Shown here one piece after another: positions 9,366 to 18,475 of a stretch of DNA of 64,000 bases. The first letter of the stretch is position 1. Each line of letters opens with the position of its first letter. The notes below the pieces were generated by a model, which saw only the letters and a program-made list of their open reading frames with translations, did not search any database and was not told the origin of the DNA. A program made the position numbers and the translations under genes. Source of the DNA: an uncultured Clostridia bacterium (GTDB lineage: Bacteria > Bacillota > Clostridia > Christensenellales > Borkfalkiaceae); contig CAKQSI010000007.1 in the NCBI GenBank assembly GCA_934272745.1, positions 1-64,000 of the forward strand, in the 5' to 3' direction.

Positions 9366-10205
9366 TCAAATCGGGAACGGCGTCCGATATTCGCCGCGGA
9401 AAACCTCCTCCGCGGGACCGGTCAGATACAGTTTCCCGTCTACCCGTTCCACACTGAGCGTGCCGCCCGGCATTTCCACCGTAACGCGCGTGGCGGAAGC
9501 GTATTCTTTTTTTATCAGCAGCGCCGCCGCGACCGCGCAGGCGCCCGACCCGCAGGAAAGCGTTTCGCCGCTGCCCCGCTCGAACACCCGGCAAAGCGCG
9601 CCGCCTGCGGTGAGTTCCGCAAACTCCACGTTGACCCCTTGCGGAAACAAGCCGGAAGCGGAAATGGCGTTCCCCACCGCAACGACGTCCACCGCATGCA
9701 CGCTTTTGACAAAGGTGACGGCATGCGGATTGCCCACCGAAAGGCAGGTCAGAAAGTAGCATTTCCCCTCCAAAAACACGGGGTAATCGACCGCTTTTTC
9801 ACCCACGGCACACATCGGCAGACTGCTTGCCGCAAAATCGGGCGAACCCATGCAGACGGTGACCGAAATCACCTTTTTTCCTGCCGGATTGCAAACCACC
9901 TCTCTCTCCCCGCTGGCGGTGGAAACGATAAATTTTTCGCCCGACATTTTGCCGGACTCGTACAAAATTTTCGCAACCGCGCGGAGAGCGTTGCCGCAAA
10001 TCTTTCCCTCGCTGCCGTCCTTGTTAAAAATGCGCATGATTCCTTTACCGTGTTTTAACCCGTAAAGAACCAACCCGTCCCCGCCGATGCCGAAATGCGG
10101 CGCAGAAACCGCCCGTGCAAGGGAAGCGGGGTCTTTTACCTCTTCTTCGTCCGTGTCGACGTAAACGTAATCGTTGCCCGTCGCCTGCATTTTGATAAAC
10201 CGCAT
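9366..10205 (-). CDS. dapF: diaminopimelate epimerase
   Basis: This 279-residue DapF interconverts LL- and meso-diaminopimelate for lysine and peptidoglycan. Both active-site cysteines are present: EGKICGNALRAVA (first Cys, about residue 75) and ETLSCGSGACAVA (second Cys, about residue 216). N-terminal MQATGNDYVYVD is typical. The start at 10205 has a strong GGAGG 6 nt upstream. It is the first gene of the dapF-dapL pair. Confidence 0.96.
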   Translation of the reverse strand: MRFIKMQATGNDYVYVDTDEEEVKDPASLARAVSAPHFGIGGDGLVLYGLKHGKGIMRIFNKDGSEGKICGNALRAVAKILYESGKMSGEKFIVSTASGEREVVCNPAGKKVISVTVCMGSPDFAASSLPMCAVGEKAVDYPVFLEGKCYFLTCLSVGNPHAVTFVKSVHAVDVVAVGNAISASGLFPQGVNVEFAELTAGGALCRVFERGSGETLSCGSGACAVAAALLIKKEYASATRVTVEMPGGTLSVERVDGKLYLTGPAEEVFRGEYRTPFPI

Positions 10206-10515
10206 AAAATTCCTCCGCTTTAGGATATGCGGCGGCAAAAAAAACAGAACCGGAAAACGGGACTTGGGAAGAAAAGACTACGCTCCGCGCAAGCCTCCCC
10301 CTCGGTCGCCGTCCCGAAAAAACCGCCGGTACGGAAATTCGACGTGTTCATCAATATCCGCACAATCCGCCCGGCACGCTTTTCACGCAAGTTATCGGCG
10401 GTTTTCCGCACGTATTTTTCGGCGGGAAAATTCGCGCGGAAATTTAAAAAAGAAAGCGCCCGTACCGAATTTTACATACCGTTATGCAAAATCAGGAACA
10501 AACGCCGAAATTTTT

Positions 10516-10543
10516 ATTATATTTTTTAACTTGCCGGCGGCAA
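10516..10543 (-). promoter_or_regulatory. candidate promoter for dapF-dapL
   Basis: The minus strand reads TTGCCG (10543-10538), 16 bp and TATAAT (10521-10516) in an A/T-rich stretch. It would give a leader of about 300 nt. I looked for a lysine riboswitch in that leader and did not recognise one. No gene is seen in 10206-10587. Confidence 0.5.
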
Positions 10544-10587
10544 AAATCGACGCAGGAAACAGCGCCGTGCACCGCAGTTAAGCATTC

Positions 10588-11310
10588 TTAATGCCGGTCG
10601 GGCGAATCGAAAGTTTCGCAAAAACGCGCGGAAAAAGAGGGTTGCAAACCCTTTAACGCGAGGTGCGGCGTTCCGCCGAAACAAAGCGTGCGGAATTGCA
10701 CAATTCCCTCTTCCCGCTCCTCGGTAACCACTTCCGTAATGGCGGAGGGCAGCGCGCAGAAGTTGTGCGAAAGGGAAGCGGGCGCAACGTTCAAAAGGTG
10801 CGAAAGCAGCATGGATTCCAGCCCGAAATGACAGAAAAACGCAATCGTGTCCGTATTGCTTTTTTCTGCGCGGTAAAGAAGCCCGTCGCGCACGTAGCCG
10901 TGGCGCTTTAACAGCGCGTCGAGGGAGTTTGCCACGTTGTCGTATTCCTTCGGGACGGTGGAATTTTTGATAAAATCCACCTCTTTCCACTGATCTTTAT
11001 CAAACATTGCGGGATAACGGCGGTAGACCGAGGGCAAAAAGTCCCAGATCAGCACGTCATTCTGCGTGTCCGGGTGTTTGACAAGGTAGGTAAATTCCGT
11101 CAACCAAGGGCAGGTTTCCCCCGTCATATGCTTCGCCTGCAAGGTATAAGAGGCGGTCTTCTGCGCCCTGCCGAGCGGCGAAAGATAGGCGTAATCGATG
11201 GGGACGTTTTTGAGATATTCCGCAAGCGCTTCCGCTTCCTTTTCCCCTGCGGGTGTCAAAGAATCGCGTTCGTAATCGGGATCGGCGTGGCGAACGATAA
11301 GAAGTTTCAT
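10588..11310 (-). CDS. histidine phosphatase family protein
   Basis: This 240-residue protein begins with LLIVRHADPDYERDSLTPAG, the RHG-type phosphatase motif (RHA here), followed by YLSPLGRAQKTA and a second His in FFCHFGLE. These residues form the phosphohistidine pocket of the phosphoglycerate-mutase-like superfamily. The substrate is unknown. It has no signal peptide. GGAGAGAATT precedes the ATG. It is unlinked to obvious pathway partners; an esterase gene lies upstream on the same strand about 190 nt away. Confidence 0.85.
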   Translation of the reverse strand: MKLLIVRHADPDYERDSLTPAGEKEAEALAEYLKNVPIDYAYLSPLGRAQKTASYTLQAKHMTGETCPWLTEFTYLVKHPDTQNDVLIWDFLPSVYRRYPAMFDKDQWKEVDFIKNSTVPKEYDNVANSLDALLKRHGYVRDGLLYRAEKSNTDTIAFFCHFGLESMLLSHLLNVAPASLSHNFCALPSAITEVVTEEREEGIVQFRTLCFGGTPHLALKGLQPSFSARFCETFDSPDRH

Positions 11311-11501
11311 AATTCTCTCCTATTGGTTTTGAACCGGAAATTTCCGGAAATACACGTTTTTTAACAGGCGGCAAAGCCGAAACCACCGAACCTGCAAACA
11401 CCGGGCAAATGGAACCTTGCAAAACCGGCAAAAGATGTTTTGCCGAAAAACGACACCCCGGCGCCCCGCGCCGCAAACAACGGGTAAGCAACACCCGCAA
11501 A

Positions 11502-12491
11502 TTACCGCGGCAGAACTTTGGCGAGAAACGCCGCAAGCATCCTGCCGCCTTCGGTTTGCCCCGCAGCCGTGGGGTGACCGTTTGCCCCGTCCGTATCCTT
11601 GGGAAAGGTAAAACGAAAAATTTTGCGGCAGGGAAACTGCTTTTTCATCGTTTCATACGCGCGGTCTATTACCCGCCCCAAAAGCGGGTCGGGATCCATA
11701 AAGCCGTTGGTTAAAACAAGCGCCGCGTTTTTATGAACGGACAGCACTTGTTTAATAAATACCATATACCCGTTATATAAACTTTCTTCCGTCCCCTCTT
11801 GGGAAAGAACGGCAAAGGTATCGTTGGTGCCGATATTGACCACGACGATATCGCTTTCCCGCGGGAATGGATAGGCGGCGCGGTTATGCACCGAATAGGA
11901 AAACGCGAAATCGGACAGCACAAATTCGCGTACCCAGATTTGTTCCGAAACCGAAACGCCGGAATAGGAAACCGCTTCCATATCGGCATTCCGAAGCCTT
12001 GCCAAGGTATAAGCATATCCCCTGATGGGGTTTTCCGTGTCCGGGCGGAAGGGCTCCGGAGAAATGCCCTCCGTGCCGTATCCGCAGGTAATGGAATCCC
12101 CGTAAAAGGTGATGAATTCCGACTTCTCTTCCGGCGCGGCAATAAATGCCGGAGCCGCAAGCGAACAAATACGCACGCCGCCGAGATTCTGCTCGGTCAT
12201 CTTATACACCTCTATGGTATGACGCCCGCGCGATAATCCGGAAGCAAACGTCGCTTTCTGCTCGCCCGCGCCAACAAGCGCGACCCGCGGCAGTTCCTTT
12301 CCATCGGCAAAGACCGCAAAATAGAATTCTCCGCCGAACGCGTCCGCAATTCCCGTAAGGCTTTCGCCCTCAATGATCGTCGAAAAGCCGGAAAGGGTCA
12401 GGTCGAGCATCAACCCCTCGCTTTCATAAGCCCTGCCGTATATCCGGATACGCCCGTCCGAAAACAGGCGATTCCCTTCGATAGTTTCCAT
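11502..12491 (-). CDS. CE2-like SGNH/GDSL esterase
   Basis: This 329-residue protein has an N-terminal beta-sandwich-like region (residues 1-115) and a C-terminal SGNH hydrolase domain. The domain carries FYGDSITCGYG (block I Ser), VVNIGTNDT (block III, Gly/Asn) and GHPTAAGQ (block V His). This two-domain order matches carbohydrate esterase family 2, whose members remove acetyl groups from plant polysaccharides. No signal peptide is visible, so an intracellular role on imported oligosaccharides is more likely. GGGGAAAATT precedes the ATG at 12491. Confidence 0.82.
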   Translation of the reverse strand: METIEGNRLFSDGRIRIYGRAYESEGLMLDLTLSGFSTIIEGESLTGIADAFGGEFYFAVFADGKELPRVALVGAGEQKATFASGLSRGRHTIEVYKMTEQNLGGVRICSLAAPAFIAAPEEKSEFITFYGDSITCGYGTEGISPEPFRPDTENPIRGYAYTLARLRNADMEAVSYSGVSVSEQIWVREFVLSDFAFSYSVHNRAAYPFPRESDIVVVNIGTNDTFAVLSQEGTEESLYNGYMVFIKQVLSVHKNAALVLTNGFMDPDPLLGRVIDRAYETMKKQFPCRKIFRFTFPKDTDGANGHPTAAGQTEGGRMLAAFLAKVLPR

Positions 12492-12693
12492 AATTTTCCC
12501 CAAAAACCAAAATATCTTTACAGACGGGTATCCTATCACACCGGCGGGAAGTTGTCAAGCGTCAGGAAAAGAATAAAGGAATCTCTCCGGAAAAACGAAG
12601 AAAACACCGCCCCACAGACCGAAACGCCGTTTCCGCAAACTGACAAAACACCGACCCGGAAAGTCCGGCAAAAGCGCCGCCCACCCTCGCACA

Positions 12694-12858
12694 AAATTCC
12701 GCCCGCCTATGACAATGAAAAATCCCGCCCGCCGGCTTCCGTCACAACTTTTTCCTTTTCGCAATGAAAAATTCCGCCCGCCTATGACAATGAAAAATCC
12801 CGCCCGCCGGCTTCCGTCACAACTTTTTCCTTTTCGCAATGAAAAATTCCGCCCGCGC
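12694..12858. repeat. 75-bp tandem repeat, about 2.2 copies
   Basis: A 75-bp unit beginning AATTCCGCCCGCCTATGACA repeats exactly at 12701, 12776 and (partly) 12851. Within each unit the shorter element CAATGAAAAATYCCGCCCGC occurs twice, so the unit is itself an internal duplication. It abuts the ANTAR-gene promoter. The in-frame minus-strand peptide repeat it produces is an artefact of the 75-bp period. Confidence 0.9.
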
Positions 12859-12872
12859 CTGCCGTAAAAAAT

Positions 12873-12901
12873 TTGACAGCGCCTTTTTTGTATGTTATAA
12901 T
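12873..12901 (+). promoter_or_regulatory. consensus sigma-A promoter of the ANTAR gene
   Basis: TTGACA (12873-12878), a 17-bp spacer and TATAAT (12896-12901) form a perfect consensus. The leader to the TTG start is about 140 nt. Confidence 0.9.
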
Positions 12902-13048
12902 AAAGGCGATAAGGTACGGCGCTCGTTTTGGGGAAATTTCGTTTTTTCAAAGGGGCGCCGTCTGCTTTTTCTTGCCGGATCCCCGGATCCGCGACTCTTC
13001 GGGCGCGAAACCATGCGCCGGAAAACCGCATTCTACGGAGGTAGCGTT

Positions 13049-13636
13049 TTGCCGACTTACGCCGCAACAACCAAAAGCGTTTTGCTCGTTTCCGCGCAAA
13101 ACGACTTTATTCGTTCGGTAGAAGGGCTTCTGCCCGCGGCGGGATTTTTGCACCATTCTTTAGTCCCCACGGCGGAAGAAGCCAGACGCAAGTTAAAAGA
13201 CTGCCCTTACGACCTTATTATCTGCAACGCGCCCGATTCGCCCGCCGCCCTGCTCCCCTTTTTAAAGGAAGTGGCGGAGGATACTTTTTCGGGCGTTCTT
13301 CTTTTCGTGAAGGAAGAATTCTACGACCTCGCGGCGGAAAAAACCGCGGGAGAGGGTATTTTCGTTCTGCCCCGCCCCGTCGGCGCACAGGAAATCCGAC
13401 AGGCGCTTCGTCTGCTTTTCGCGCTCAGCGAACGCACTCTCAAATTGAGAAAGCGCGCCGCCTCCTTAGAAGAAAAGATGGACGAAATCCGCCTTGTCAA
13501 CCGCGCGAAATGGATCCTCATCTCCCGTCTTTCGATGACCGAGGAAGATGCGCACCGTTATATCGAAAAGCGCGCGATGAACCAGTGCGTTTCCAAAAAG
13601 GAAATCGCGCTCGACCTGATCAAAACCTACGAATAA
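13049..13636 (+). CDS. ANTAR-domain response regulator with pseudo-receiver
   Basis: This 195-residue protein has a receiver-like domain (about 1-115), a coiled linker and a C-terminal ANTAR RNA-binding domain (SRLSMTEEDAHRYIEKRAMN, about residues 150-170). ANTAR proteins bind paired hexaloop hairpins and prevent transcription termination. The receiver lacks key residues: the acidic pair after the first strand is replaced (LLVSAQND) and the phospho-acceptor position reads DLIICNAP, Asn in place of Asp. Phosphorylation is therefore unlikely. The start is TTG at 13049, chosen because GGAGGT lies 6 nt upstream. It is followed by purF after 235 nt; relatives in Clostridia often adjoin nitrogen genes. 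Confidence 0.85.
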   Translation: MPTYAATTKSVLLVSAQNDFIRSVEGLLPAAGFLHHSLVPTAEEARRKLKDCPYDLIICNAPDSPAALLPFLKEVAEDTFSGVLLFVKEEFYDLAAEKTAGEGIFVLPRPVGAQEIRQALRLLFALSERTLKLRKRAASLEEKMDEIRLVNRAKWILISRLSMTEEDAHRYIEKRAMNQCVSKKEIALDLIKTYE

Positions 13637-13871
13637 TCCGTCTCCTGCAGTCCGGGGGACGAATTCTTTTTCTTTTCGGAAATTCTTTTTCTTCGGGAAT
13701 GCCTTTTCTTTCGGAAATTTTCTTTGGACATCCCCTCCGCCGTCCGAAGGAGCAGAAAAAGGCGATAACATCCCAAACTTAACCTTTTTCCGCCAAACAT
13801 CGCGGACGCAAACGAAATCCACGATAAACCTGATAAAAAAATAAACATTCACGCATAGTTTAAGGAGTTTT

Positions 13872-15311
13872 ATGGACGAACAATTACACGAAGAATGCGG
13901 CGTTTTCGGCATTTACAGTCCCGAAAAAACCGACGTCGCCGGCGACGTCTATTACGGCTTGTACGCATTGCAGCACCGCGGACAGGAAAGTTGCGGCATC
14001 GTTGTCAACGACGACGGATTATTCTATTCCCACAAAGACCTGGGCTTAGTGGGCGACGTGTTCACCAAAGACGTGATGGCGCGCTTCCCCGCGGGGAACC
14101 TTGCCGTAGGACACGTCCGCTACGGCACCACCGGCGGAACCAACCGCCTGAATTGCCAGCCGCTGGAGGTCAATCACCAGAAAGGAAAAATGGCGCTTGC
14201 CCACAACGGCAACCTGACCAACGCGTTTGAACTGCGCAACGAACTGGAACTGACCGGCGCCATTTTCCACACCACCAGCGACACCGAAACCATCGCTTAC
14301 GTTATGACTAAAGAACGGCTGACCGCCCCCTCCATCGAAGCCGCGGTGGAACGCACCATGGACAAGTTGGAAGGCGCATATTCCATCGTTTTAATGTCCT
14401 CCACCAAACTGATCGCCGCGCGCGACCCCAACGGATTCCGCCCCCTTTGCTTTGGGAAAACCACGGAAGGAGGATACGTTTTCGCTTCCGAAACGGCGGC
14501 GCTTGCCGCCGTCGGCGCGACGCCGGTAAGGGAACTTCTCCCCGGCGAAATTATGGTCGTAAGCCCTAAAGGCGTGCGTTCCATTACCACGCATTGTAAC
14601 AAAAAACGGCATACGCTCTGCATTTTCGAGTACATTTACTTTGCCCGTCCCGATTCTGCGATCGAGGGCGTTTCCGTCCACGAGGCGAGAATGCGCGCGG
14701 GAGAAATTTTAGCGAAAGAACATCCGGTAGACGCCGACGTCGTGATCGGCGTACCCGATTCCGGACTGGACGCCGCGCTCGGTTTTTCCAGAGCGTCGGG
14801 CATTCCCTACAACATCGGCTTCATCAAAAATAAATATATCGGCAGAACCTTTATCTCCCCCGGGCAAAACGCCCGCCGGGATCAGGTGCGTATCAAACTG
14901 AACCCCATCCCGGAAGTCGTCCGCGGCAAACGCGTGGTCATCATCGACGACTCCATCGTCCGCGGCACCACCAGCGCGCGCATCGTAAAACTTCTGCGCG
15001 ACGCCGGAGCAAAAGAAATTCACATGCGGGTTTCGGCGCCGCCCTTCTTAAACCCCTGCTATTACGGCACGGACATCGACTCGCGCGAGCATCTGATCGC
15101 TTGCAGCCACACGGTGGAAGAAACGGCAAAAATCATCGGCGCGGATTCTCTCGGGTATCTTCCGGTGAAAGACCTTTCCTATCTCACGGGATCGGAGGAT
15201 TTCTGCGCCGCCTGCTTTACGGGCGAATACCCCACTTCTACGCCGGAATATGCGTATAAAGACCGTTTTGAACGTCGCCTTTCCGAAGGGAAAAAAGCGA
15301 CTTCCAAATAA
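13872..15311 (+). CDS. purF: amidophosphoribosyltransferase
   Basis: This 479-residue enzyme catalyses the first committed step of purine synthesis (PRPP + glutamine to phosphoribosylamine). A short propeptide (MDEQLHEE) precedes the Cys of CGVFGIYS, the Ntn nucleophile of the glutaminase half. The PRTase half has VVIIDDSIVRGTTS. Four cysteines (HTLCIFEY, NPCYYG and two in FCAACFTG) match the [4Fe-4S]-containing Bacillus-type enzyme. AAGGAG precedes the ATG. No PurR box or purine riboswitch is recognised in the 235-nt leader. purC follows after 25 nt. Confidence 0.97.
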   Translation: MDEQLHEECGVFGIYSPEKTDVAGDVYYGLYALQHRGQESCGIVVNDDGLFYSHKDLGLVGDVFTKDVMARFPAGNLAVGHVRYGTTGGTNRLNCQPLEVNHQKGKMALAHNGNLTNAFELRNELELTGAIFHTTSDTETIAYVMTKERLTAPSIEAAVERTMDKLEGAYSIVLMSSTKLIAARDPNGFRPLCFGKTTEGGYVFASETAALAAVGATPVRELLPGEIMVVSPKGVRSITTHCNKKRHTLCIFEYIYFARPDSAIEGVSVHEARMRAGEILAKEHPVDADVVIGVPDSGLDAALGFSRASGIPYNIGFIKNKYIGRTFISPGQNARRDQVRIKLNPIPEVVRGKRVVIIDDSIVRGTTSARIVKLLRDAGAKEIHMRVSAPPFLNPCYYGTDIDSREHLIACSHTVEETAKIIGADSLGYLPVKDLSYLTGSEDFCAACFTGEYPTSTPEYAYKDRFERRLSEGKKATSK

Positions 15312-15336
15312 ATTTTTGCGGAGGATTTCTACTCTC

Positions 15337-16047
15337 ATGGAAAAGAAAGAACAGCTCTACGAAGGCAAAGCCAAAAAAGTATTCGCAACCGAAAATCCCG
15401 ATCTTGTCATCGTATCGTACAAAGACGACGCGACGGCGTTCGACGGGCTGAAAAAAGGCACCATTACGGGCAAGGGCGCGGTCAACAACCGCATGTCCAA
15501 CTATCTCATGGGGCTTCTGGAAAAAGACGGCGTTCCCACCCATTTTGTGGAAGAACTGAACGACCGCGACACCGTGGTGAAAAAGGTTTCCATCGTTCCT
15601 TTGGAAGTCATTATCCGCAACGTTGCGGCAGGCTCGTTCTCCAAGCGCTACGGCGTGGAAGAAGGCGTGACGTTCGACAGCCCCACCATCGAATTTTCCT
15701 ATAAAAACGACGATCTGCACGACCCGCTTTTAAACTCCTATCACGCGCTGGCGCTGAAACTCGCCACCAAAGAGGAGATCGAAACCATCAAAGAAATGGC
15801 GTTCCACGTCAACAGATTTTTGAAAGAATTTTTCCTCAATATCGGCGTAAAACTCATCGACTTCAAACTGGAATTCGGCAGACTGAAAGACGGCACCATC
15901 GTGCTTGCGGACGAAATTTCGCCCGACACCTGCCGCTTCTGGGACGCGAAAACCAACGAAAAACTGGATAAAGATCGCTTCCGTTGCGACCTCGGCGGCG
16001 TGGAAGGCGCTTATCAGGAAATGATGCACCGCGTTTTCGGAAAATAA
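15337..16047 (+). CDS. purC: phosphoribosylaminoimidazole-succinocarboxamide synthase (SAICAR synthetase)
   Basis: This 236-residue enzyme adds aspartate to CAIR in purine synthesis. It starts with QLYEGKAKKVF (phosphate-binding loop) and contains VPLEVIIRNVAAGSFSKR and LADEISPDTCRFWD, all diagnostic. Length fits the bacterial family. GGAGG lies 12 nt before the ATG, 25 nt after purF, so the two are probably co-transcribed. The other pur genes are not in the window. Confidence 0.97.
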   Translation: MEKKEQLYEGKAKKVFATENPDLVIVSYKDDATAFDGLKKGTITGKGAVNNRMSNYLMGLLEKDGVPTHFVEELNDRDTVVKKVSIVPLEVIIRNVAAGSFSKRYGVEEGVTFDSPTIEFSYKNDDLHDPLLNSYHALALKLATKEEIETIKEMAFHVNRFLKEFFLNIGVKLIDFKLEFGRLKDGTIVLADEISPDTCRFWDAKTNEKLDKDRFRCDLGGVEGAYQEMMHRVFGK

Positions 16048-16206
16048 GTTTCGGAAAACGGAATATCTTTGGGGAAATAAGATATTGAAGAGGTGCGGGA
16101 ATTTGTTTTCTGCCGCAGCGCGGGAAAGAAATTATTGAACGCGCAGAACCCCTGCGGGAAATAAGCCGCTTCAAATATAACAAAACGCAATAGACAAAAT
16201 TTATGG

Positions 16207-16237
16207 GCGCCCGCCGCGGAGTTTCCGCGGCGGGCGC
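16207..16237. repeat. GC-rich palindrome downstream of purC
   Basis: GCGCCCGCCGCGGA/TCCGCGGCGGGCGC with a 3-nt centre, about 160 bp after purC. There is no T run directly after it, so any terminator role is uncertain. The right half is also present upstream of the second lipoprotein gene (18270-18293), carried along in the duplication. Confidence 0.75.
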
Positions 16238-16239
16238 AC

Positions 16240-16421
16240 CTTTGTAAAAAAATAAATTTTTTCAAAAACCTATTGCCTTTTTCTTTTCCCTGTGTTACAA
16301 TAGTACGCGGACAGGGTATTGGGCCCCCGCAAAAACCGGGCGACATCACAACCGGGAATAAGCGCTCGCCGGGAAATAAGCGCTTGCCGAAATCCTGCCA
16401 CAAAAAACAAGGGGTACAAAA
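16240..16421 (+). repeat. duplicated promoter region, copy 1
   Basis: About 180 bp upstream of the first LRR lipoprotein gene is nearly identical to 18294-18475 upstream of the second. It includes the promoter, a leader with two AATAAGCG motifs and the AAGGGG ribosome site. Confidence 0.9.
16273..16301 (+). promoter_or_regulatory. promoter of LRR lipoprotein 1
   Basis: TTGCCT (16273-16278), a 17-bp spacer and TACAAT (16296-16301). The same promoter is present at 18328-18356. Confidence 0.8.
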
Positions 16422-18248
16422 ATGAAAAAACTGATCACTCTCCTTTCCGTACTTGTTCTGCTGTTTACCTGCTCGGCAGTCCTCACCGCCTGCAAAGATG
16501 GCGGCAATGCGGAAAATTCCGCTTATCAAATCTGGCTGGATAACGGCAATACCGGTACGAAAGCCGACTTTTTAGAGTGGGTGAAAACCGCTTCGAAAAA
16601 GCCCGACGAAACGGAGTCCGGCTTTGCGTTTTTCGAACTGGACGACGGCACTTACGGCGTAGGCGTAGGAGAACTTTCCGAACGGGAAACTTTGACAATC
16701 CCTTCCAGCCATAAAGGCAAAGCCGTTACGCGCATTGTATACGAAGGGTTTAAAAATTGCAGAGCGCAGTCGGTGACCATTCCGGACAGCGTTACGCTGA
16801 TTGACGAAAACGCCTTTGCCGAATGCGCGCGCCTTACGAGCGTCAATTTCGGAAGCGGCGTAAAAACGATTGGAGAAGCAGCATTCCTTCAGTGTTATGA
16901 TCTTAAAGTCATTTCTTTACCTGACAACGTTTCCGTACTGGAAAGCAGAGCGTTTGTCGGTTGCAGCAATCTTGAAACCGTTTCTTTCGGTAAAGGTCTT
17001 ACTTCGATCGGCAACAGTGCATTCGCTAATTGCAAAAAACTCGCAAATGTTTCCATGACAGACTGCAACGCCGTAATTGGAGACGGAGCATTTGACGGGT
17101 GCGAAAAACTTACGACTTTCAAATTTGGCAACGGCGTCACCGCAATCGGCAAAGAATCTTTCAGCGCCTGCACGGAACTTGCAAACGTTTCTCTCCCCGA
17201 CAGCGTCACCTCCATCGGAAGCAACGCATTTGTTTCGTGCGAAAACCTTACCACTGTAAAACTTCCGGCAAACCTTGCGACTATCGAAGATGGTACGTTT
17301 GCATCATGCATCAAATTGACCGACGTTACCATTCCGAACGGTGTAAAAACGATAAAAACAGAAGCGTTCCGCGAATGTTCCGCTTTGGAAAGCATTATCA
17401 TTCCCGACAGCGTTACAGCAATCGAACAAAATGCGTTTCAGTCCTGCAAAGAACTGAAAACCGTGCAACTTTCAAAAAACCTGACCGAAATTGCTTCCGG
17501 GACGTTTAAAGAGTCTGGTCTTACCGGAATCACCGTTCCCGAAGGGGTAACTACGATTGCCTCTTCCGTTTTTTCGCAATGCAGCAACCTGAAAGACGTC
17601 GTTCTGCCCGATTCGCTGACCTCGATCGGATCATTTGCTTTCTATAAATGCTCTTCGCTTACCTCTGTTATTATCCCCAAAAAAGTCACCGTTATTGATG
17701 AAAACGTCTTTGCTTACTGTACGGGCATAGAAAACTTCACCATTCCCGACAATATCACCGAAATAAGGGATTTCGCGTTCTACTACTGCACAAATTTAAA
17801 AACCGTCTCCGGCGGGAAAAACGTGACGACCATCGGATACGGCGCTTTTTATGAATGTGAAAGTTTAGCAGAATTTACTTTTGGAAAAAACGTGACGACC
17901 ATCGGAGATAGCACGTTTGCCTACTGCTCCAGCCTTACAACCGTCACCATTCCCGACAGCGTTACCACAATCGGCACAGCGGCATTTTTCGATTGCGAAA
18001 AACTCTCCACGCTGATCCTCGGCAAAGGCGTAACGGTAATTAAAAATAGAGCGTTTGGACTTTGTCCGTTTGAAGAAGTGTTTTATAAAGGATCCCCTGC
18101 CGATTTTGAAAACATAGACATACAAAGCAACGACTCTTACGACAAAATAATAGCTGCCACCAAGTATTTTTACAGCGAAACCGCACCTGCGGAAGAAGGC
18201 AACTACTGGCACTACGCCGAAGACGGAAAAACGCCGCTTCCCTGGTAA
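16422..18248 (+). CDS. BspA-type leucine-rich-repeat lipoprotein 1
   Basis: This 608-residue surface protein starts with a lipoprotein signal peptide ending in the lipobox LTAC. A short module AYQIWLDNGNTGTKADFLEW (about residues 38-57) is followed by a linker and, from about residue 95 to 575, a long series of about 23-residue LRR_5 repeats of the type LTSVNFGSGVKTIGEAAF. A tail ends YWHYAEDGKTPLPW. BspA-like repeats mediate adhesion or ligand binding in gut bacteria and protists; the ligand is unknown. The gene is a tandem paralogue of the next one, with an almost identical promoter and N-terminal third. Confidence 0.9.
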   Translation: MKKLITLLSVLVLLFTCSAVLTACKDGGNAENSAYQIWLDNGNTGTKADFLEWVKTASKKPDETESGFAFFELDDGTYGVGVGELSERETLTIPSSHKGKAVTRIVYEGFKNCRAQSVTIPDSVTLIDENAFAECARLTSVNFGSGVKTIGEAAFLQCYDLKVISLPDNVSVLESRAFVGCSNLETVSFGKGLTSIGNSAFANCKKLANVSMTDCNAVIGDGAFDGCEKLTTFKFGNGVTAIGKESFSACTELANVSLPDSVTSIGSNAFVSCENLTTVKLPANLATIEDGTFASCIKLTDVTIPNGVKTIKTEAFRECSALESIIIPDSVTAIEQNAFQSCKELKTVQLSKNLTEIASGTFKESGLTGITVPEGVTTIASSVFSQCSNLKDVVLPDSLTSIGSFAFYKCSSLTSVIIPKKVTVIDENVFAYCTGIENFTIPDNITEIRDFAFYYCTNLKTVSGGKNVTTIGYGAFYECESLAEFTFGKNVTTIGDSTFAYCSSLTTVTIPDSVTTIGTAAFFDCEKLSTLILGKGVTVIKNRAFGLCPFEEVFYKGSPADFENIDIQSNDSYDKIIAATKYFYSETAPAEEGNYWHYAEDGKTPLPW

Positions 18249-18293
18249 AGCCGTACGGGACGGAATCCCAGCGGAAATTCCGCGGCGGGCGCG

Positions 18294-18475
18294 CCTTTGT
18301 AAAAAAACAAATTTTTTCAAAAACCTATTGCCTTTTTCTTTTCCCTGTGTTACAATAGTACGCGGACAGGGTATTTGGTCCCCGCAAAATCCGGGCGGCA
18401 TCGCAACCGGGAATAAGCGCGCGCCGGAAATAAGCGCGTTCCGGAATTCTGTCACAAAAAATAAGGGGTACAAAA
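18294..18475 (+). repeat. duplicated promoter region, copy 2
   Basis: This is the second copy of the upstream region at 16240-16421. The promoter is TTGCCT (18328-18333), 17 bp, TACAAT (18351-18356). Small differences lie mainly in the leader. The homology begins in a half palindrome (18270-18293). Confidence 0.9.

Noticed and set aside
10206..10520. Lysine riboswitch before dapF
   Set aside because: The leader is long enough but the conserved lysine-riboswitch core motifs were not recognised.
12555..13070. Minus-strand frame with 25-residue repeats (SLRKGKSCDGSRRAGFF)
   Set aside because: The peptide repeat arises from the 75-bp DNA repeat. The frame crosses the consensus promoter of the opposite-strand gene.
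13637..13871. Purine riboswitch or PurR box before purF
   Set aside because: I looked for the conserved riboswitch core and for CGAA-type PurBoxes and found neither. The leader only has repeated GGAAATTCTTTTTCTT-like segments.
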